Shown here: positions 46,174 through 55,231 of the stretch, piece by piece
How the letters are laid out: every line of letters starts with the position of its first letter
How positions within the stretch are numbered: the first letter of the stretch is position 1
Origin: Flavipsychrobacter stenotrophus
GTDB taxonomy: Bacteria > Bacteroidota > Bacteroidia > Chitinophagales > Chitinophagaceae
Length of the DNA: 64,000 nt
Reading direction: 5' to 3'
Assembly (NCBI RefSeq): GCF_002954265.1
Contig: NZ_PPSL01000002.1
Location: 186,001 to 250,000 of the forward strand
Notes under the pieces: generated by a model
Told to the model about the DNA's origin: nothing
Seen by the model: the letters and a program-made list of their open reading frames with translations, nothing else
Databases searched by the model: none
Program-made: the position numbers and the translations under genes

Positions 46174-47021
46174 CTACCCCCCAGATACAACACCAGCATA
46201 CCGGCCATCGCGAAGAAGAATGAGATAAGCCCGAAGTTGATCACGATAAGACCATGAAATATAAGTGCAGGAATGAAGAACTTCCTTTTGATCTTTTCGG
46301 AAAAAAACAGGCAAAGGGCCAGTAATAATTCGAATGCCAATACACCCCACGACAACACTTTGACCAAAGGAGTACGCGTTACAAGTTCATTGATTTGCTG
46401 CAGCCAGAACGTTGCACCCAGCCTGTAATGCGAGGTATAGTAAAACACAGCAGTCCCTTCGCGCCATACCCTTGAAAACAGCTTAGTGTAACCCGCATTG
46501 AAGTATATGTATGCCGCCTGCACCTGTATCATTAGTAGTGCAATATTGCCCACTATATTACCCTGTGAAGCAGTCGTTTCCACATGCCGCCATTGATTCT
46601 TTCTCGGGTCACTAAGACACAAGGGCAACAGCAGTAGGGACATAACAAAGGTGATCTCATCGCCTCCATTAACAATGAGAAAATAGTTGTGATAGCTGAA
46701 GCAGGCAATAAAGTGCAATACCCCTGTTACTTTGGGATAGAAACCAGTCATTACCAGCAGCAGGATTACTACTACCACACCCTTTGCCACGCCCGGGGGC
46801 ATGACCATGAATAGGTCCAGCTGCTTTAAAGGAACAGATATAGTAGAGCTATGTTTGGCACTATATTCCGGTAGACGCTTGTAGTTGTGATTGGCCACTA
46901 TGCTCATGTCATTGCACAATATAGTAAGCAACATCCCCAACGCCAACAGCAAGCGGGCCAGTGCAATACGGGGCGTATGCACCTGCTTGTTCTTCAGGTA
47001 TGTAATAAGCTTGTCCATCAT
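46161..47021 (-). CDS. SdpB family membrane protein (HTTM domain)
   Basis: This 286-aa integral membrane protein has about eight hydrophobic segments and resembles SdpB, a member of the HTTM/gamma-carboxylase-like family: RIALARLLLALGMLLTIL, FIACFSYHNYFLIVNGGDE, then YIYFNAGYTKLFSRVWREG and TAVFYY. In Bacillus subtilis, SdpA and SdpB are needed to mature the SdpC toxin. The start ATG at 47021 overlaps the SdpA-like stop (ATGA), which indicates translational coupling; the next codon is also ATG. No SdpC-type precursor is seen nearby. The C-terminal four residues come from a 7-bp repeat array. Confidence 0.8.
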   Translation of the reverse strand: MMDKLITYLKNKQVHTPRIALARLLLALGMLLTILCNDMSIVANHNYKRLPEYSAKHSSTISVPLKQLDLFMVMPPGVAKGVVVVILLLVMTGFYPKVTGVLHFIACFSYHNYFLIVNGGDEITFVMSLLLLPLCLSDPRKNQWRHVETTASQGNIVGNIALLMIQVQAAYIYFNAGYTKLFSRVWREGTAVFYYTSHYRLGATFWLQQINELVTRTPLVKVLSWGVLAFELLLALCLFFSEKIKRKFFIPALIFHGLIVINFGLISFFFAMAGMLVLYLGGSRKS

Positions 47022-47590
47022 GGCGCAGCAATATTTACGGCAACTATATACATAGGGGTTATCTTCCGCCTGCTGTCTTTGCGCATATCCCAACTGGCAG
47101 CGTCATACATAGCTATAATGTACTTCCCCTTTAACAGTGTTATCTGTGGCTTGGAAACTGGAGTATAAACCAATGTATCGGCACCGATAAATTGTTGAAT
47201 ATACCCGTCTTCGGGAGCCAATATCAGGTAGGGATGCATGGTACTGAGAAGCCGCTTATCATCAACTATCACGGATACTTCCTGTGCCAGTACCTTCGGC
47301 CGCCGGTCAAGCCCAAACATAAAATCGGGCACAAATGGCCGCATATCTACCTCCGTTATCTTATTCCCATCCACCCTATATAGCTTACTAATTGTTGTTT
47401 GTGGCGATGCAGTATACAAGTCCCACCTAGGCACATAAAGTGTAGAAGCTACCCTTCGGTTCACATACCGGTTATGCAAAGCCTCAACCGGAAGGAACGA
47501 GCAGGCAACATACAACAAGAACAAACCATACCCCAGGCAGGTGCCTGTGAATACCATACGGTCTGTTATTTTGTGCTTCATCCCGGTCAT
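47018..47590 (-). CDS. SdpA family protein
   Basis: This 190-aa protein has one N-terminal membrane segment (FTGTCLGYGLFLLYVACSFL) and an extracytoplasmic body. The segments VPRWDLYTASPQ and FMFGLDRRPKVLAQEV match the conserved P-x-GW-x-FFT-x-SP and FGLxRxxR motifs as I recall them for SdpA. B. subtilis SdpA is about 158 aa, so this one is slightly longer. SdpA works with SdpB to process the SdpC toxin. The stop overlaps the start of the SdpB-like gene. The ATG at 47590 is used; an in-frame ATG at 47581 is also possible. A -7 box lies at 47626-47633. Family recognition is from motifs only, without an alignment. Confidence 0.75.
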   Translation of the reverse strand: MTGMKHKITDRMVFTGTCLGYGLFLLYVACSFLPVEALHNRYVNRRVASTLYVPRWDLYTASPQTTISKLYRVDGNKITEVDMRPFVPDFMFGLDRRPKVLAQEVSVIVDDKRLLSTMHPYLILAPEDGYIQQFIGADTLVYTPVSKPQITLLKGKYIIAMYDAASWDMRKDSRRKITPMYIVAVNIAAP

Positions 47591-47625
47591 ATTTTAGCCC
47601 TGTAATAGTGCTGCTACTAAAGTAC

Positions 47626-47633
47626 CAAAGTTA
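47626..47633 (-). promoter_or_regulatory. -7 box TAACTTTG of the SdpAB-like operon
   Basis: An exact TAnnTTTG match on the minus strand predicts a leader of about 29 nt before the SdpA-like ATG. Together with the terminator at 47687-47712 it separates this operon from the DUF2723 gene. Confidence 0.55.
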
Positions 47634-47686
47634 TTCATTTAGTGGTTGGTAAAAGCTGATTATCGTCGCTAACAGCCACATAACAA

Positions 47687-47712
47687 AGCCGCCCCGAAAT
47701 TTCGGGGCGGCT
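47687..47712 (-). terminator. Terminator of the DUF2723 gene
   Basis: A 26-bp GC-rich palindrome (AGCCGCCCCGAAA with TTTCGGGGCGGCT) lies 68 bp past the stop codon. The minus-strand tail is TTGTTATG, so the U tract is short, but the stem is very stable. Confidence 0.7.
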
Positions 47713-47779
47713 CATATGTTACAGTAAGAAGGTAGCTATAGCACACACTTTTTACTTTTCAGTTTTAAATTTTTACTTC

Positions 47780-50700
47780 CTATTCCTCTTCCCCCGCCTG
47801 TGGCGCTACAGGCGCATTCTGCTTCAGCTGTGCACCAAAGTTAGGCTGTATGCGCTGCATGCTGTTGGCGATGGTCTTGGCATAGCTTGTATCTCCGGAG
47901 TAGAACGCAGAGCTTGCCAGCGACTGCATTACCTGGAATTGCTGCCTGATATCGAACGTCACCGCATCCTTGTTGTTGTCTTCAAGAGAAGCAGCCCAGT
48001 TAAGTATGGTCTGAGAGTTACGTACTATCTTCTTCGTCAACTCCTGCCCTTTCTTCAGTTCACCTGCACGGTAGTATGCAGCGGCTATGAAGTAGGCGGT
48101 ATAGTCGTAGTAGTAAGAATGCTCTGTGATACCGGCCATTACCTTATCCAGCAACTTCACCGCCTGGTCTTTCTTACCTTCTGCAACCAGTGCATTGGCA
48201 ATGTAAGATGCATCCATACGGTAAGTAACAAACTCATGGCGGTTTGGCTCATCGAAGTAAACGTCGTTGCGCTCACCACCACCAAATGTATATCCCATGA
48301 ACAGGTTGTAGCTCTTCTCTGTATTAATGGTACCCAGTATCGGAGAATTCTTCTTGATAGAATCAACGAACTTATAAGGCATCAGGCGATATACTGTTCC
48401 TTCCAGTCTTAAGAAGTCTCCTGTTCCACCATAGTCACCAGTACGCAGACCCGCATCAAAATAAAGCGGGCGTTTCCAGCCTTCCTTAGCTACTGCTGCT
48501 ATGATGTTCAGTATCGCAAGGTCGCTCTTATAAGCACTTTCCTTAGGATAGTTGAAACGCATATCAGTGATGATGTTTGCTGTATCAGCGGCTGTTGCCA
48601 GGCCATTCTTCACCAGGTCTTCCTTGCTCATTGTAGGTACAAAGAAGTTTTTTGTCGGCATGTAGTTCAGCTCATTTCCACCACGTGTGCCCACCTTGGC
48701 ATTAGGATCATTGCTGTTCATGAAGGTACAAACATCAGCCAGGTTGATATACTGTGTCTTAGACAAGCCCACCTTAGGATTATCGTAGTACATAATATAG
48801 TTAGCCCTTTCACCGGTGTAGTCTGCCTTCTTCCATATCATTGGTACCGCATCTGCCTGGTTGGTCTTATAGTTCAGCTGATCTACATACCAGTCTATAC
48901 CCAGCAGGCTGGTGTTGATGATACGTATGTCTTTTCTGAATCCTTCAATTTCCTGTATGTACCACAGCGGGTAGGTCTGGTTATCACCAAAGGTGAATAG
49001 TACCGCATTTGGCGCGCAGGCAGAAAGAGTGTTATGCGCCACATCATGTGCCAATGTCTTGTGCGAACGATCGTGATCATCCCACTCTACATTAGCCATT
49101 AATACAGGCACAGCTACAAGGCATATACCTGTGCTGGCATATGCTCCTACACTACCCTTCATAGCCTTCTGGAACCAATCGTTGACCATCAGTACCCCAA
49201 GCCCTATCCATATTGCGAATGTATACGTACAACCCGCGAATGCGTAGTCACGCTCACGTGGCTGCAACGGGTTCATGTTTAGGAATATTCCGATAGCGGC
49301 ACCGGTAAAGAAGAACATCATCAGCACCACCATACCATCATTGCGCTTGCGGTTGAACTGGTATACAAGACCCATTATACCCAGTATAAATGGCAGGAAG
49401 TACAACTTATTGTGTGCACCATTCCTTGTATATCCTTCACCCATACCTTCAGTGTCACCAAGGCCACGCATCTTGTCTACTGCGCCTATGCCCGATATCC
49501 AGTTACCACGCTCAGGGTCCAGCTGGCCTTCTATGTCATTCTGACGGCCGGCATAGTTCCACATAAAGAACCGCCACCACATCCAGTTCATCTGGTAGCC
49601 AAAGAAGTACTTCAGGTTATCGGAGCTGGTAGGATCCTGGCCATCTGCCAGGTTCAGCATGCTCTTGTAGAAGTTCACGTGATTGCCTTCCTGATCCCAT
49701 ATACGCGGGAAGAAATGCGATTGGTTGCCCTTGTAAATAGGGACTCTCTTAGCACCTACTATATCATAATGGTCTTTACCATTGGCTTTGCTCTGTGAAT
49801 ACAGCTTGCCCGATGTGTCTATCTCATCGTACTGGCTGTTGAAGTAAGGGCCAAAGAATATTGGCTGCTGTCCAAACTGCTCACGATTCACATAATCAAG
49901 GAAGCTGATCGGGTTATCAGGGTTGGTCATATCAATAGGTACATCGGCGCGTGAGCGGATGATAGCTACGAAATAACTGGAGTAACCAATGATAATAAAG
50001 ATGATACATAATACTGCGGTATGCAGCGATACCATGCTTTTCTTCTTAGAATAGTATATGCCAAATACAAGCAAGCCTATTACAATAGCCAGGAAGAACA
50101 AAGAACCCATATCGAACGACATACCAAAACCATTGGTAAACATGATGTCGAACTTAGACGCGATCTTAGGAATATACTGTATAACACCAAACTGTACGAA
50201 ACCAAGTATACCACAACCGGCAAGGAAGGCAAGGATGGTACCCTTAACGGTAACATCATAACGCCTGTAGTAATATACCATAGCTACCGCAGGTATGGTC
50301 AGCAAGTTCAACAGATGGACGCAAACCGACAAACCTAACAGGTAGGCTATCAGCACCAGCCAACGGTCTGAATGCTTTTCATCAGCCACATCTTCCCACT
50401 TCAGCACTGCCCAGAAGGTAATTGCCGTAAAGAATGAAGAAGTTGCATAAACTTCCGCCTCAACAGCAGAGAACCAGAATGTATCTGAAAAAGTATATGC
50501 CAATCCACCCACAAGGCCTGCGCCCATGATGATAGCCAGCTGAGTCCCATCCGGCTCATCGCCTTTCTTTACTAACAGCTTCTTGGCAAAATGGGTGATG
50601 GTCCAGAAAAGGAATAATATGGTAAGTGCACTTGCCACTGCCGACATAGCATTAATAGCATATGCGGCATGGGTAGAATCACCACCTGTCAATGCGTTTC

Positions 50701-50905
50701 CGCCTGAGAATATGGCGAACATACGCTGCATCATCATAAACAAAGGCGCCCCCGGTGAGTGGCCCACTTCCAGCTTGTATGCGCAGGAAAGGAACTCCCC
50801 GCAATCCCAGAAGCTTACGGTAGGCTCCATTGTACTGATGTAAACAAACAGGGCAATGGCCCCGGTAACCCAACCTAATAGGTTATTGACTTTACGATAG
50901 TGCAT
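47780..50905 (-). CDS. DUF2723 multi-pass membrane protein
   Basis: This 1041-aa inner-membrane protein has an N-terminal DUF2723 domain: TMEPTVSFWDCGEFLSCAYK, then GHSPGAPLFMMMQRMFAIF, followed by about ten more membrane segments through residue 600. The WDCGE region resembles the acidic active-site loops of GT-C glycosyltransferases, so a role in sugar transfer to proteins or glycans is a reasonable inference. The C-terminal 400 residues are soluble, with TPR-like helices near the end (EGKKDQAVKLLDKVMAGI). The length and layout match Bacteroidota members. The ATG at 50905 follows a -7 box by 22 bp. Confidence 0.88.
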   Translation of the reverse strand: MHYRKVNNLLGWVTGAIALFVYISTMEPTVSFWDCGEFLSCAYKLEVGHSPGAPLFMMMQRMFAIFSGGNALTGGDSTHAAYAINAMSAVASALTILFLFWTITHFAKKLLVKKGDEPDGTQLAIIMGAGLVGGLAYTFSDTFWFSAVEAEVYATSSFFTAITFWAVLKWEDVADEKHSDRWLVLIAYLLGLSVCVHLLNLLTIPAVAMVYYYRRYDVTVKGTILAFLAGCGILGFVQFGVIQYIPKIASKFDIMFTNGFGMSFDMGSLFFLAIVIGLLVFGIYYSKKKSMVSLHTAVLCIIFIIIGYSSYFVAIIRSRADVPIDMTNPDNPISFLDYVNREQFGQQPIFFGPYFNSQYDEIDTSGKLYSQSKANGKDHYDIVGAKRVPIYKGNQSHFFPRIWDQEGNHVNFYKSMLNLADGQDPTSSDNLKYFFGYQMNWMWWRFFMWNYAGRQNDIEGQLDPERGNWISGIGAVDKMRGLGDTEGMGEGYTRNGAHNKLYFLPFILGIMGLVYQFNRKRNDGMVVLMMFFFTGAAIGIFLNMNPLQPRERDYAFAGCTYTFAIWIGLGVLMVNDWFQKAMKGSVGAYASTGICLVAVPVLMANVEWDDHDRSHKTLAHDVAHNTLSACAPNAVLFTFGDNQTYPLWYIQEIEGFRKDIRIINTSLLGIDWYVDQLNYKTNQADAVPMIWKKADYTGERANYIMYYDNPKVGLSKTQYINLADVCTFMNSNDPNAKVGTRGGNELNYMPTKNFFVPTMSKEDLVKNGLATAADTANIITDMRFNYPKESAYKSDLAILNIIAAVAKEGWKRPLYFDAGLRTGDYGGTGDFLRLEGTVYRLMPYKFVDSIKKNSPILGTINTEKSYNLFMGYTFGGGERNDVYFDEPNRHEFVTYRMDASYIANALVAEGKKDQAVKLLDKVMAGITEHSYYYDYTAYFIAAAYYRAGELKKGQELTKKIVRNSQTILNWAASLEDNNKDAVTFDIRQQFQVMQSLASSAFYSGDTSYAKTIANSMQRIQPNFGAQLKQNAPVAPQAGEEE

Positions 50906-50927
50906 AATATTTAATTAGACAAGGCGA

Positions 50928-50935
50928 CAAAAATA
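50928..50935 (-). promoter_or_regulatory. -7 box TATTTTTG of the DUF2723 gene
   Basis: TATTTTTG on the minus strand fits TAnnTTTG with a predicted leader of about 16 nt. The surrounding A/T richness makes a chance match possible. Confidence 0.45.
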
Positions 50936-51041
50936 GTAAAAACAAACAGTTATCAGCCGACTGCTTTTACGCTGTCAGAAAGTTTCAAATAAATTAATTG
51001 ATTTAATTGGCTAAAATAACTTGTAAAAAGTTCTGTTTATA

Positions 51042-51482
51042 CTAAACGAGGAGGTTTTTCACATTTTTTAACTGGCTGCGCTCCAGTATCTGAGATAATG
51101 TAATATCGGGTATTTTCTTCAGGCTGTTGGTGATGTCTATCACATCCGTTTCATAGGTAGCCGTTTGTACCAGCCATATATAATCCAGCCTGCCCGTTTC
51201 CGGCAGCAGGGATACGTTATCTACTTTCAACTTATATAATAAATATCTATCGGGACTATTGGGGAACTGGTATTGATATACCGGCAGGTAGCTGATATTC
51301 CCCTTTACCGCCAAAGCCAGGGTCATATCCGGTTCGCAGGCGAACTCTATATCGAAATAATTATTCAGCATCCAGCACAGCCTGTATGCCGGCAAACCGC
51401 TCACAATGCCAATAAGGGCAGTATCCTCAAAAAAGGCATCCTCCATAAAGGCTTCATCCAGCTTGTACTTGGTCACGCTCAT
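51042..51482 (-). CDS. IPExxxVDY family protein
   Basis: This 146-aa cytoplasmic protein matches the small Bacteroidota family named for its IPExxxVDY motif, seen here as the variant LLPETGRLDYIWLV (about residues 91-104). The N-terminus TKYKLDEAFMEDAFFEDTALIGI and the LAYRLCWMLN-like segment (PAYRLCWMLNNYF) are also typical. The biochemical role of the family is not known to me. The gene stands alone between the DUF2723 gene and an intergenic region of small hairpins. Confidence 0.85.
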   Translation of the reverse strand: MSVTKYKLDEAFMEDAFFEDTALIGIVSGLPAYRLCWMLNNYFDIEFACEPDMTLALAVKGNISYLPVYQYQFPNSPDRYLLYKLKVDNVSLLPETGRLDYIWLVQTATYETDVIDITNSLKKIPDITLSQILERSQLKNVKNLLV

Positions 51483-51797
51483 ATTCTACTGTGAAGGTAC
51501 GGACTAAGTGAAAATTTAAAAATGAAAACCTAAACAGTTTACCACGACTGGGTAACCTAGCCGCATACACTCGAGTCCCGTTTTAAAATGAGTAGCTCGG
51601 AAAGAGCTTTATCAAAAGCGTAGGGCGTGAGCCCTACGTCCAAAATCAACTAACTATAAGCCCTGTAAGGGCGCACTCCATTATAAGCACACAACAATAA
51701 CCATCTGATCAATAATGACACCTACCCTACCCCCCAATAATAAACCCCAAGAAATTAAAGAATAATCAATATTTTCGTAGTCTAAAGCAAATCCATC
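51483..51797. other. Gene-free intergenic region with two small GC hairpins
   Basis: About 315 bp between divergent genes. It holds CGTAGGGC-gtga-GCCCTACG (51619-51638) and GCCCT-gta-AGGGC (51660-51672). These resemble small dispersed intergenic hairpins common in Bacteroidota. A weak TATTTTCG (51770-51777) may be the promoter of the SPFH gene. No small gene was recognised. Confidence 0.55.
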
Positions 51798-52748
51798 ATG
51801 CCTGTCTTCTCCGGGGTACTCCTCGTTATCATCGTTGCACTGCTGTTCTTATGTTTTGTTACCGTGCAGCAAGGCACAGTAGCCGTTATTACCGTTTTCG
51901 GGAAATTCCGCAGAATCCTCCATCCGGGGCTTAACTTCCGTATCCCCTTCATTGAAGTGATCTTCAAACGTATCTCCTACCAGAACCGCTCTAAAGAACT
52001 AAAGTTCCAGGCCATATCTCAGGATCAGGCCAATATCTACTTCTCAGCCATGCTCCTTTATTCCGTTTTGAACGAAGAAAGCACGACCATAGAAAATGTG
52101 GCCTTTAAGTTTGTAGACGAACAGAGCTTTATGCAGGCACTTATCCGCTCGGTAGAGGGCGAGGTACGCGGCTTTGTAGCCACTAAGAAACAATCGGAGA
52201 TACTACAGCTGCGCTCTGAAATAATACAACATGTAAAAGGCGAACTCGACATTCAACTGGAAGGTTGGGGCTACCACCTGCTGGATATACAGATCAATGA
52301 TATCACCTTCGATGAAGCTATCCTCCGCTCTATGGCGCAGGTAGTGGCCTCTAACAACCTGAAGGCAGCAGCAGAGAACGAAGGACAGGCATTGCTCATC
52401 ACCAAGACCAAAGCAGCAGAAGCAGAAGGTAATGCCATCAAGATATCTGCCGAGGCAGAACGCCAGGCCGCACAGATGCGTGGACAGGGCGTGGCCCTCT
52501 TCCGCGAAGAAGTAGCCCGTGGTATGGCGCTTGCAGCCAAAGAAATGGAGTCGGCCAACCTCGATGCCTCTTTTATCCTCTTCTCTATGTGGACCGATGC
52601 TATCAAGCACTTTGCAGAATATGGCAAGGGCAACACCATATTCCTCGATGGCAGCAGCAACAACTACCAGCGCACCATGCAGCAGCTGATGTCTACCCTG
52701 CAGGGCTTTGAAGGTAACGACGGCAACACACCGGAAAAGAAAAAGTAA
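51798..52748 (+). CDS. SPFH/Band 7 domain protein (stomatin-like)
   Basis: This 316-aa membrane-anchored protein has one N-terminal segment (VLLVIIVALLFLCFVTV), then the SPFH domain (GTVAVITVFGKFRRILHPGLNFRIPF..ISYQNR). A long Ala/Glu-rich coiled-coil region follows (about 190-260: NLKAAAENEGQALLITKTKA). Such proteins form rings that organise membrane domains or regulate proteases. The gene is alone, without the usual NfeD partner next to it. A good terminator follows at 52772-52806. Confidence 0.88.
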   Translation: MPVFSGVLLVIIVALLFLCFVTVQQGTVAVITVFGKFRRILHPGLNFRIPFIEVIFKRISYQNRSKELKFQAISQDQANIYFSAMLLYSVLNEESTTIENVAFKFVDEQSFMQALIRSVEGEVRGFVATKKQSEILQLRSEIIQHVKGELDIQLEGWGYHLLDIQINDITFDEAILRSMAQVVASNNLKAAAENEGQALLITKTKAAEAEGNAIKISAEAERQAAQMRGQGVALFREEVARGMALAAKEMESANLDASFILFSMWTDAIKHFAEYGKGNTIFLDGSSNNYQRTMQQLMSTLQGFEGNDGNTPEKKK

Positions 52749-52771
52749 AGTTCAACTAACCACTATAGTAG

Positions 52772-52806
52772 AAAGTGCGGTATTGTAAAATGCCGCACTT
52801 TTTTTG
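52772..52806 (+). terminator. Terminator of the SPFH gene
   Basis: A 12-bp stem (AAGTGCGGTATT with AATGCCGCACTT, one G-T pair, loop GTAA or similar) is followed by seven T residues. It begins 24 bp past the stop codon. Confidence 0.85.
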
Positions 52807-52853
52807 TAGGTTTAATTGTCGGCAACAATGCCCCAGCCCAATTTCTTTATCCT

Positions 52854-54086
52854 ATGAATCTGCTAAAATTTCTTATCGTTGTAACTTTGCTACACATCCT
52901 CTCATTAAGTGGGTTAGCGCAAACCAATTATGTGCTTAATGGAAGTTTTGAGCAATATAGTACCTGCCCCTTTGTGTACGATCAGATAAGGTTAGCAAAC
53001 TATTGGCAAGCTATTGATACTGTACATATTATGGGCTATGGGCCGCTATGTTCGCCTGAATATTGTAACAAATGTGCACCTGTAGGTTCTCTTGTAGGAG
53101 TCCCTCTAGGTAGTTTATATTTTCATTTCCCACGCACGGGAAAAGGGATGATGCAAATTGAAGCTTATTATGACAATGAATACCCCACTGAGCCATACCA
53201 ACGTGACTATGCGCAAGGAAAATTATATGATCATCTTGTGGCGGGTAAGACTTATTGCGTTTCTTTTTACGTAACCTTAGCTCAGGGATCTCAATATGCA
53301 GTTAATAAGGTCGGTGCATACCTGGATAATGGGGCTATAGATGCCGGGCAGGATAGTGTGGGCTGCGCCTCGCCTCATCCCACTATCATACCGCAGGTGT
53401 ACACTACGGCCATTATCGACGATACTACCAATTGGGTAAAGATACAGGGTAGTTTTATAGCTAGTGGTAATGAGCGATTCATCACCCTCGGCAATTTTTT
53501 TGATGCAGATAATACTGATACTGTCAGGCAACATCCTCATACCGAAAATTATTATTCCTGGTATCTTATAGACGACGTAAGCGTCATAGAAAGCACCGCC
53601 ACAGCCTTTGCCGGGCCGGATGCGCTGATAGGGCTGGGAGATACCATACACATAGGTAGTACAGAAGATGGCATGCCTACAGAGTGGTATGTGCTTGGCG
53701 GCACTATGCCTATAGGCTATAGTGGAGGTATAGATGTACACCCCACAACTACCACCTCTTATATGGTAATGCTGGACTTGTGCGGACATATCACCTATGA
53801 TACGGTAAAGATCTATGTGGTGCCTGCAGGTGTATCATCTCTTGGCTTTCCTACAGACCTCATCAACCTCTACCCTAGTCCTGCTACTAACCAACTGCAT
53901 ATAGACCATGCAGCAAGCTGCACCATCACCCTCACAGATATCACCGGCCATACCTGGCAACAAACCCACCTGCTTACCGACAAAGAAACCATAGACATCT
54001 CTACCCTACCAACCGGCACATACATTGCCACCCTCACCGATGATAAAACAGGTGATAGAGTGGTGAAGAGGATGGTGAAGGAGTAG
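52854..54086 (+). CDS. T9SS-sorted secreted protein with a carbohydrate-binding-like domain
   Basis: This 410-aa exported protein has a signal peptide ending near SGLAQ. The body begins NYVLNGSFEQYSTCPFVYDQI, the NGSFE opening common in secreted Bacteroidota proteins with galactose-binding-like beta-sandwich domains. Strands continue to about residue 245, with several Cys residues (CSPEYCNKC) that may form disulfides. An Ig-like stretch (about 245-325) and a T9SS type A domain (LINLYPSPATNQLHIDHA, ending RMVKE) complete it. No catalytic motif is seen. It is followed by four copies of a small hairpin repeat and no classical terminator. Confidence 0.85.
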   Translation: MNLLKFLIVVTLLHILSLSGLAQTNYVLNGSFEQYSTCPFVYDQIRLANYWQAIDTVHIMGYGPLCSPEYCNKCAPVGSLVGVPLGSLYFHFPRTGKGMMQIEAYYDNEYPTEPYQRDYAQGKLYDHLVAGKTYCVSFYVTLAQGSQYAVNKVGAYLDNGAIDAGQDSVGCASPHPTIIPQVYTTAIIDDTTNWVKIQGSFIASGNERFITLGNFFDADNTDTVRQHPHTENYYSWYLIDDVSVIESTATAFAGPDALIGLGDTIHIGSTEDGMPTEWYVLGGTMPIGYSGGIDVHPTTTTSYMVMLDLCGHITYDTVKIYVVPAGVSSLGFPTDLINLYPSPATNQLHIDHAASCTITLTDITGHTWQQTHLLTDKETIDISTLPTGTYIATLTDDKTGDRVVKRMVKE

Positions 54087-54101
54087 CGCTGGCATTTACC
54101 C

Positions 54102-54257
54102 CCGATGCTGAAGGCATCGTATGTCTGTAGAAAATGAAAACACGAATAGCACCGATGCCGAAGGTATCGCATGTCGCACTAAGCACACAACCCGCATATA
54201 CAAACGTTCGATACCTTCAGCATCGTGAACTATAGACATATGATACCTTCGGCATCG
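54102..54257. repeat. Four-copy hairpin repeat GATGCYGAAGGYATCG
   Basis: Two direct copies (54102-54125 and 54152-54175, each followed by TATGTC or CATGTC) and two inverted copies (54209-54225 and 54235-54257) lie within 156 bp. Each is a 6-bp stem with a GAA/TTC loop. Direct and inverted copies can also pair with each other into larger hairpins between the convergent T9SS and AraC genes. Confidence 0.85.
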
Positions 54258-54283
54258 ATCCCGCTCCGCACTCTTTCCCGCTC

Positions 54284-55210
54284 TTACACCCTAAACGCCA
54301 CCGGCGCTACAGATGTTTGTTTCTTAAAGAAATTAGAGAAATGTGCTACCTCTTCAAACCCGAGGCACCAGGCTATTTCAGAGATATTCCAGTCGGTTTG
54401 CCTCAGCAATATTTTAGCCTCTTGCGCTATACGGCTGCTGATGATCTCGGTAGTGGTCTTACCGGTATTCTCTTTCAATACTTTGTTCAGATGGTTCACG
54501 TGCACCGACAGGTTATCTGCATAGTCTTTGGCCGTACGCAGCTCCAGTTTTTGTTTGGGAGATTCTATCGGAAACTGCCGCTCCAGCAATTCAGAGAACA
54601 ATGACGATACCCTTGCAGCTGCAGTATGCGGCGGATTGATAGCCGATACAGGCTGTAGCTTCTGACCATAGTGTATCAACTCCAGCAGGTAATTGCGCAG
54701 CAGGTCGTACTTATACACATAGTCAGATGCAAGCTCTTTATGCATCTTCTTAAATATTGCCTCTATCTCACCCGCCTGCTCTTCAGTTATCTCAAACACG
54801 GGCACGTTACCCGGCTTAAATATGGGTAGTTCATCCAGCACTACGCCACTCTTACTATGTATCAGAAACTCTTCTGTAAACAGGCAAAAATGTCCGCTCT
54901 GGTCCATGTTATGCGGCTGCCAGTGATAAGGCACTTTGGGCGTGCCAAACAATAGCGCATGTTTTTCTATTTCTATTACCTTATCGGCATACTCGGCAGT
55001 GTTGCGCCCCGATATAAAGTTTATCTTGTAGTAGGCCCTGCGGTTGTATGCCATTGGCGGTTTACCACTGGCCGCTTTCATCAAGGCACCTACATCAAAC
55101 ACGTTAAAATGGCCTATGTTCTTAAATACGGTATCGGGCGTATATTTCTGTCCGTCGTCAAAAAAGCCCGCCGTCTCTTTATAAAAATCTTCCAGTGTTA
55201 TTATTGCCAT
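54284..55210 (-). CDS. AraC family transcriptional regulator
   Basis: This 308-aa DNA-binding regulator has an N-terminal sensor domain of cupin-like pattern (about 20-180) and a C-terminal AraC double helix-turn-helix (about 205-308: YADNLSVHVNHLNKVLKENTGKT.., AKILLRQTDWNISEIAWCLGFEEVAHFSNFFKKQ). The start is the ATG at 55210. The frame extends 120 bp further upstream, but a -7 box at 55224-55231 lies inside that extension and would start transcription near 55217. The effector and targets are unknown; no obvious target gene is adjacent. Confidence 0.9.
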   Translation of the reverse strand: MAIITLEDFYKETAGFFDDGQKYTPDTVFKNIGHFNVFDVGALMKAASGKPPMAYNRRAYYKINFISGRNTAEYADKVIEIEKHALLFGTPKVPYHWQPHNMDQSGHFCLFTEEFLIHSKSGVVLDELPIFKPGNVPVFEITEEQAGEIEAIFKKMHKELASDYVYKYDLLRNYLLELIHYGQKLQPVSAINPPHTAAARVSSLFSELLERQFPIESPKQKLELRTAKDYADNLSVHVNHLNKVLKENTGKTTTEIISSRIAQEAKILLRQTDWNISEIAWCLGFEEVAHFSNFFKKQTSVAPVAFRV

Positions 55211-55223
55211 AGCCGGTAAAATC

Positions 55224-55231
55224 CAAAGGTA
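55224..55231 (-). promoter_or_regulatory. -7 box TACCTTTG of the AraC gene
   Basis: An exact TAnnTTTG match on the minus strand, 13 bp before the ATG at 55210. It decides the start codon, because any upstream start would precede the predicted transcription start. Confidence 0.55.

Noticed and set aside
46887-47168. A plus-strand open frame across the SdpA/SdpB junction, considered as a hidden toxin precursor
   Set aside because: It is antisense to both genes and has no signal peptide or conserved Cys pattern expected of an SdpC-like precursor.
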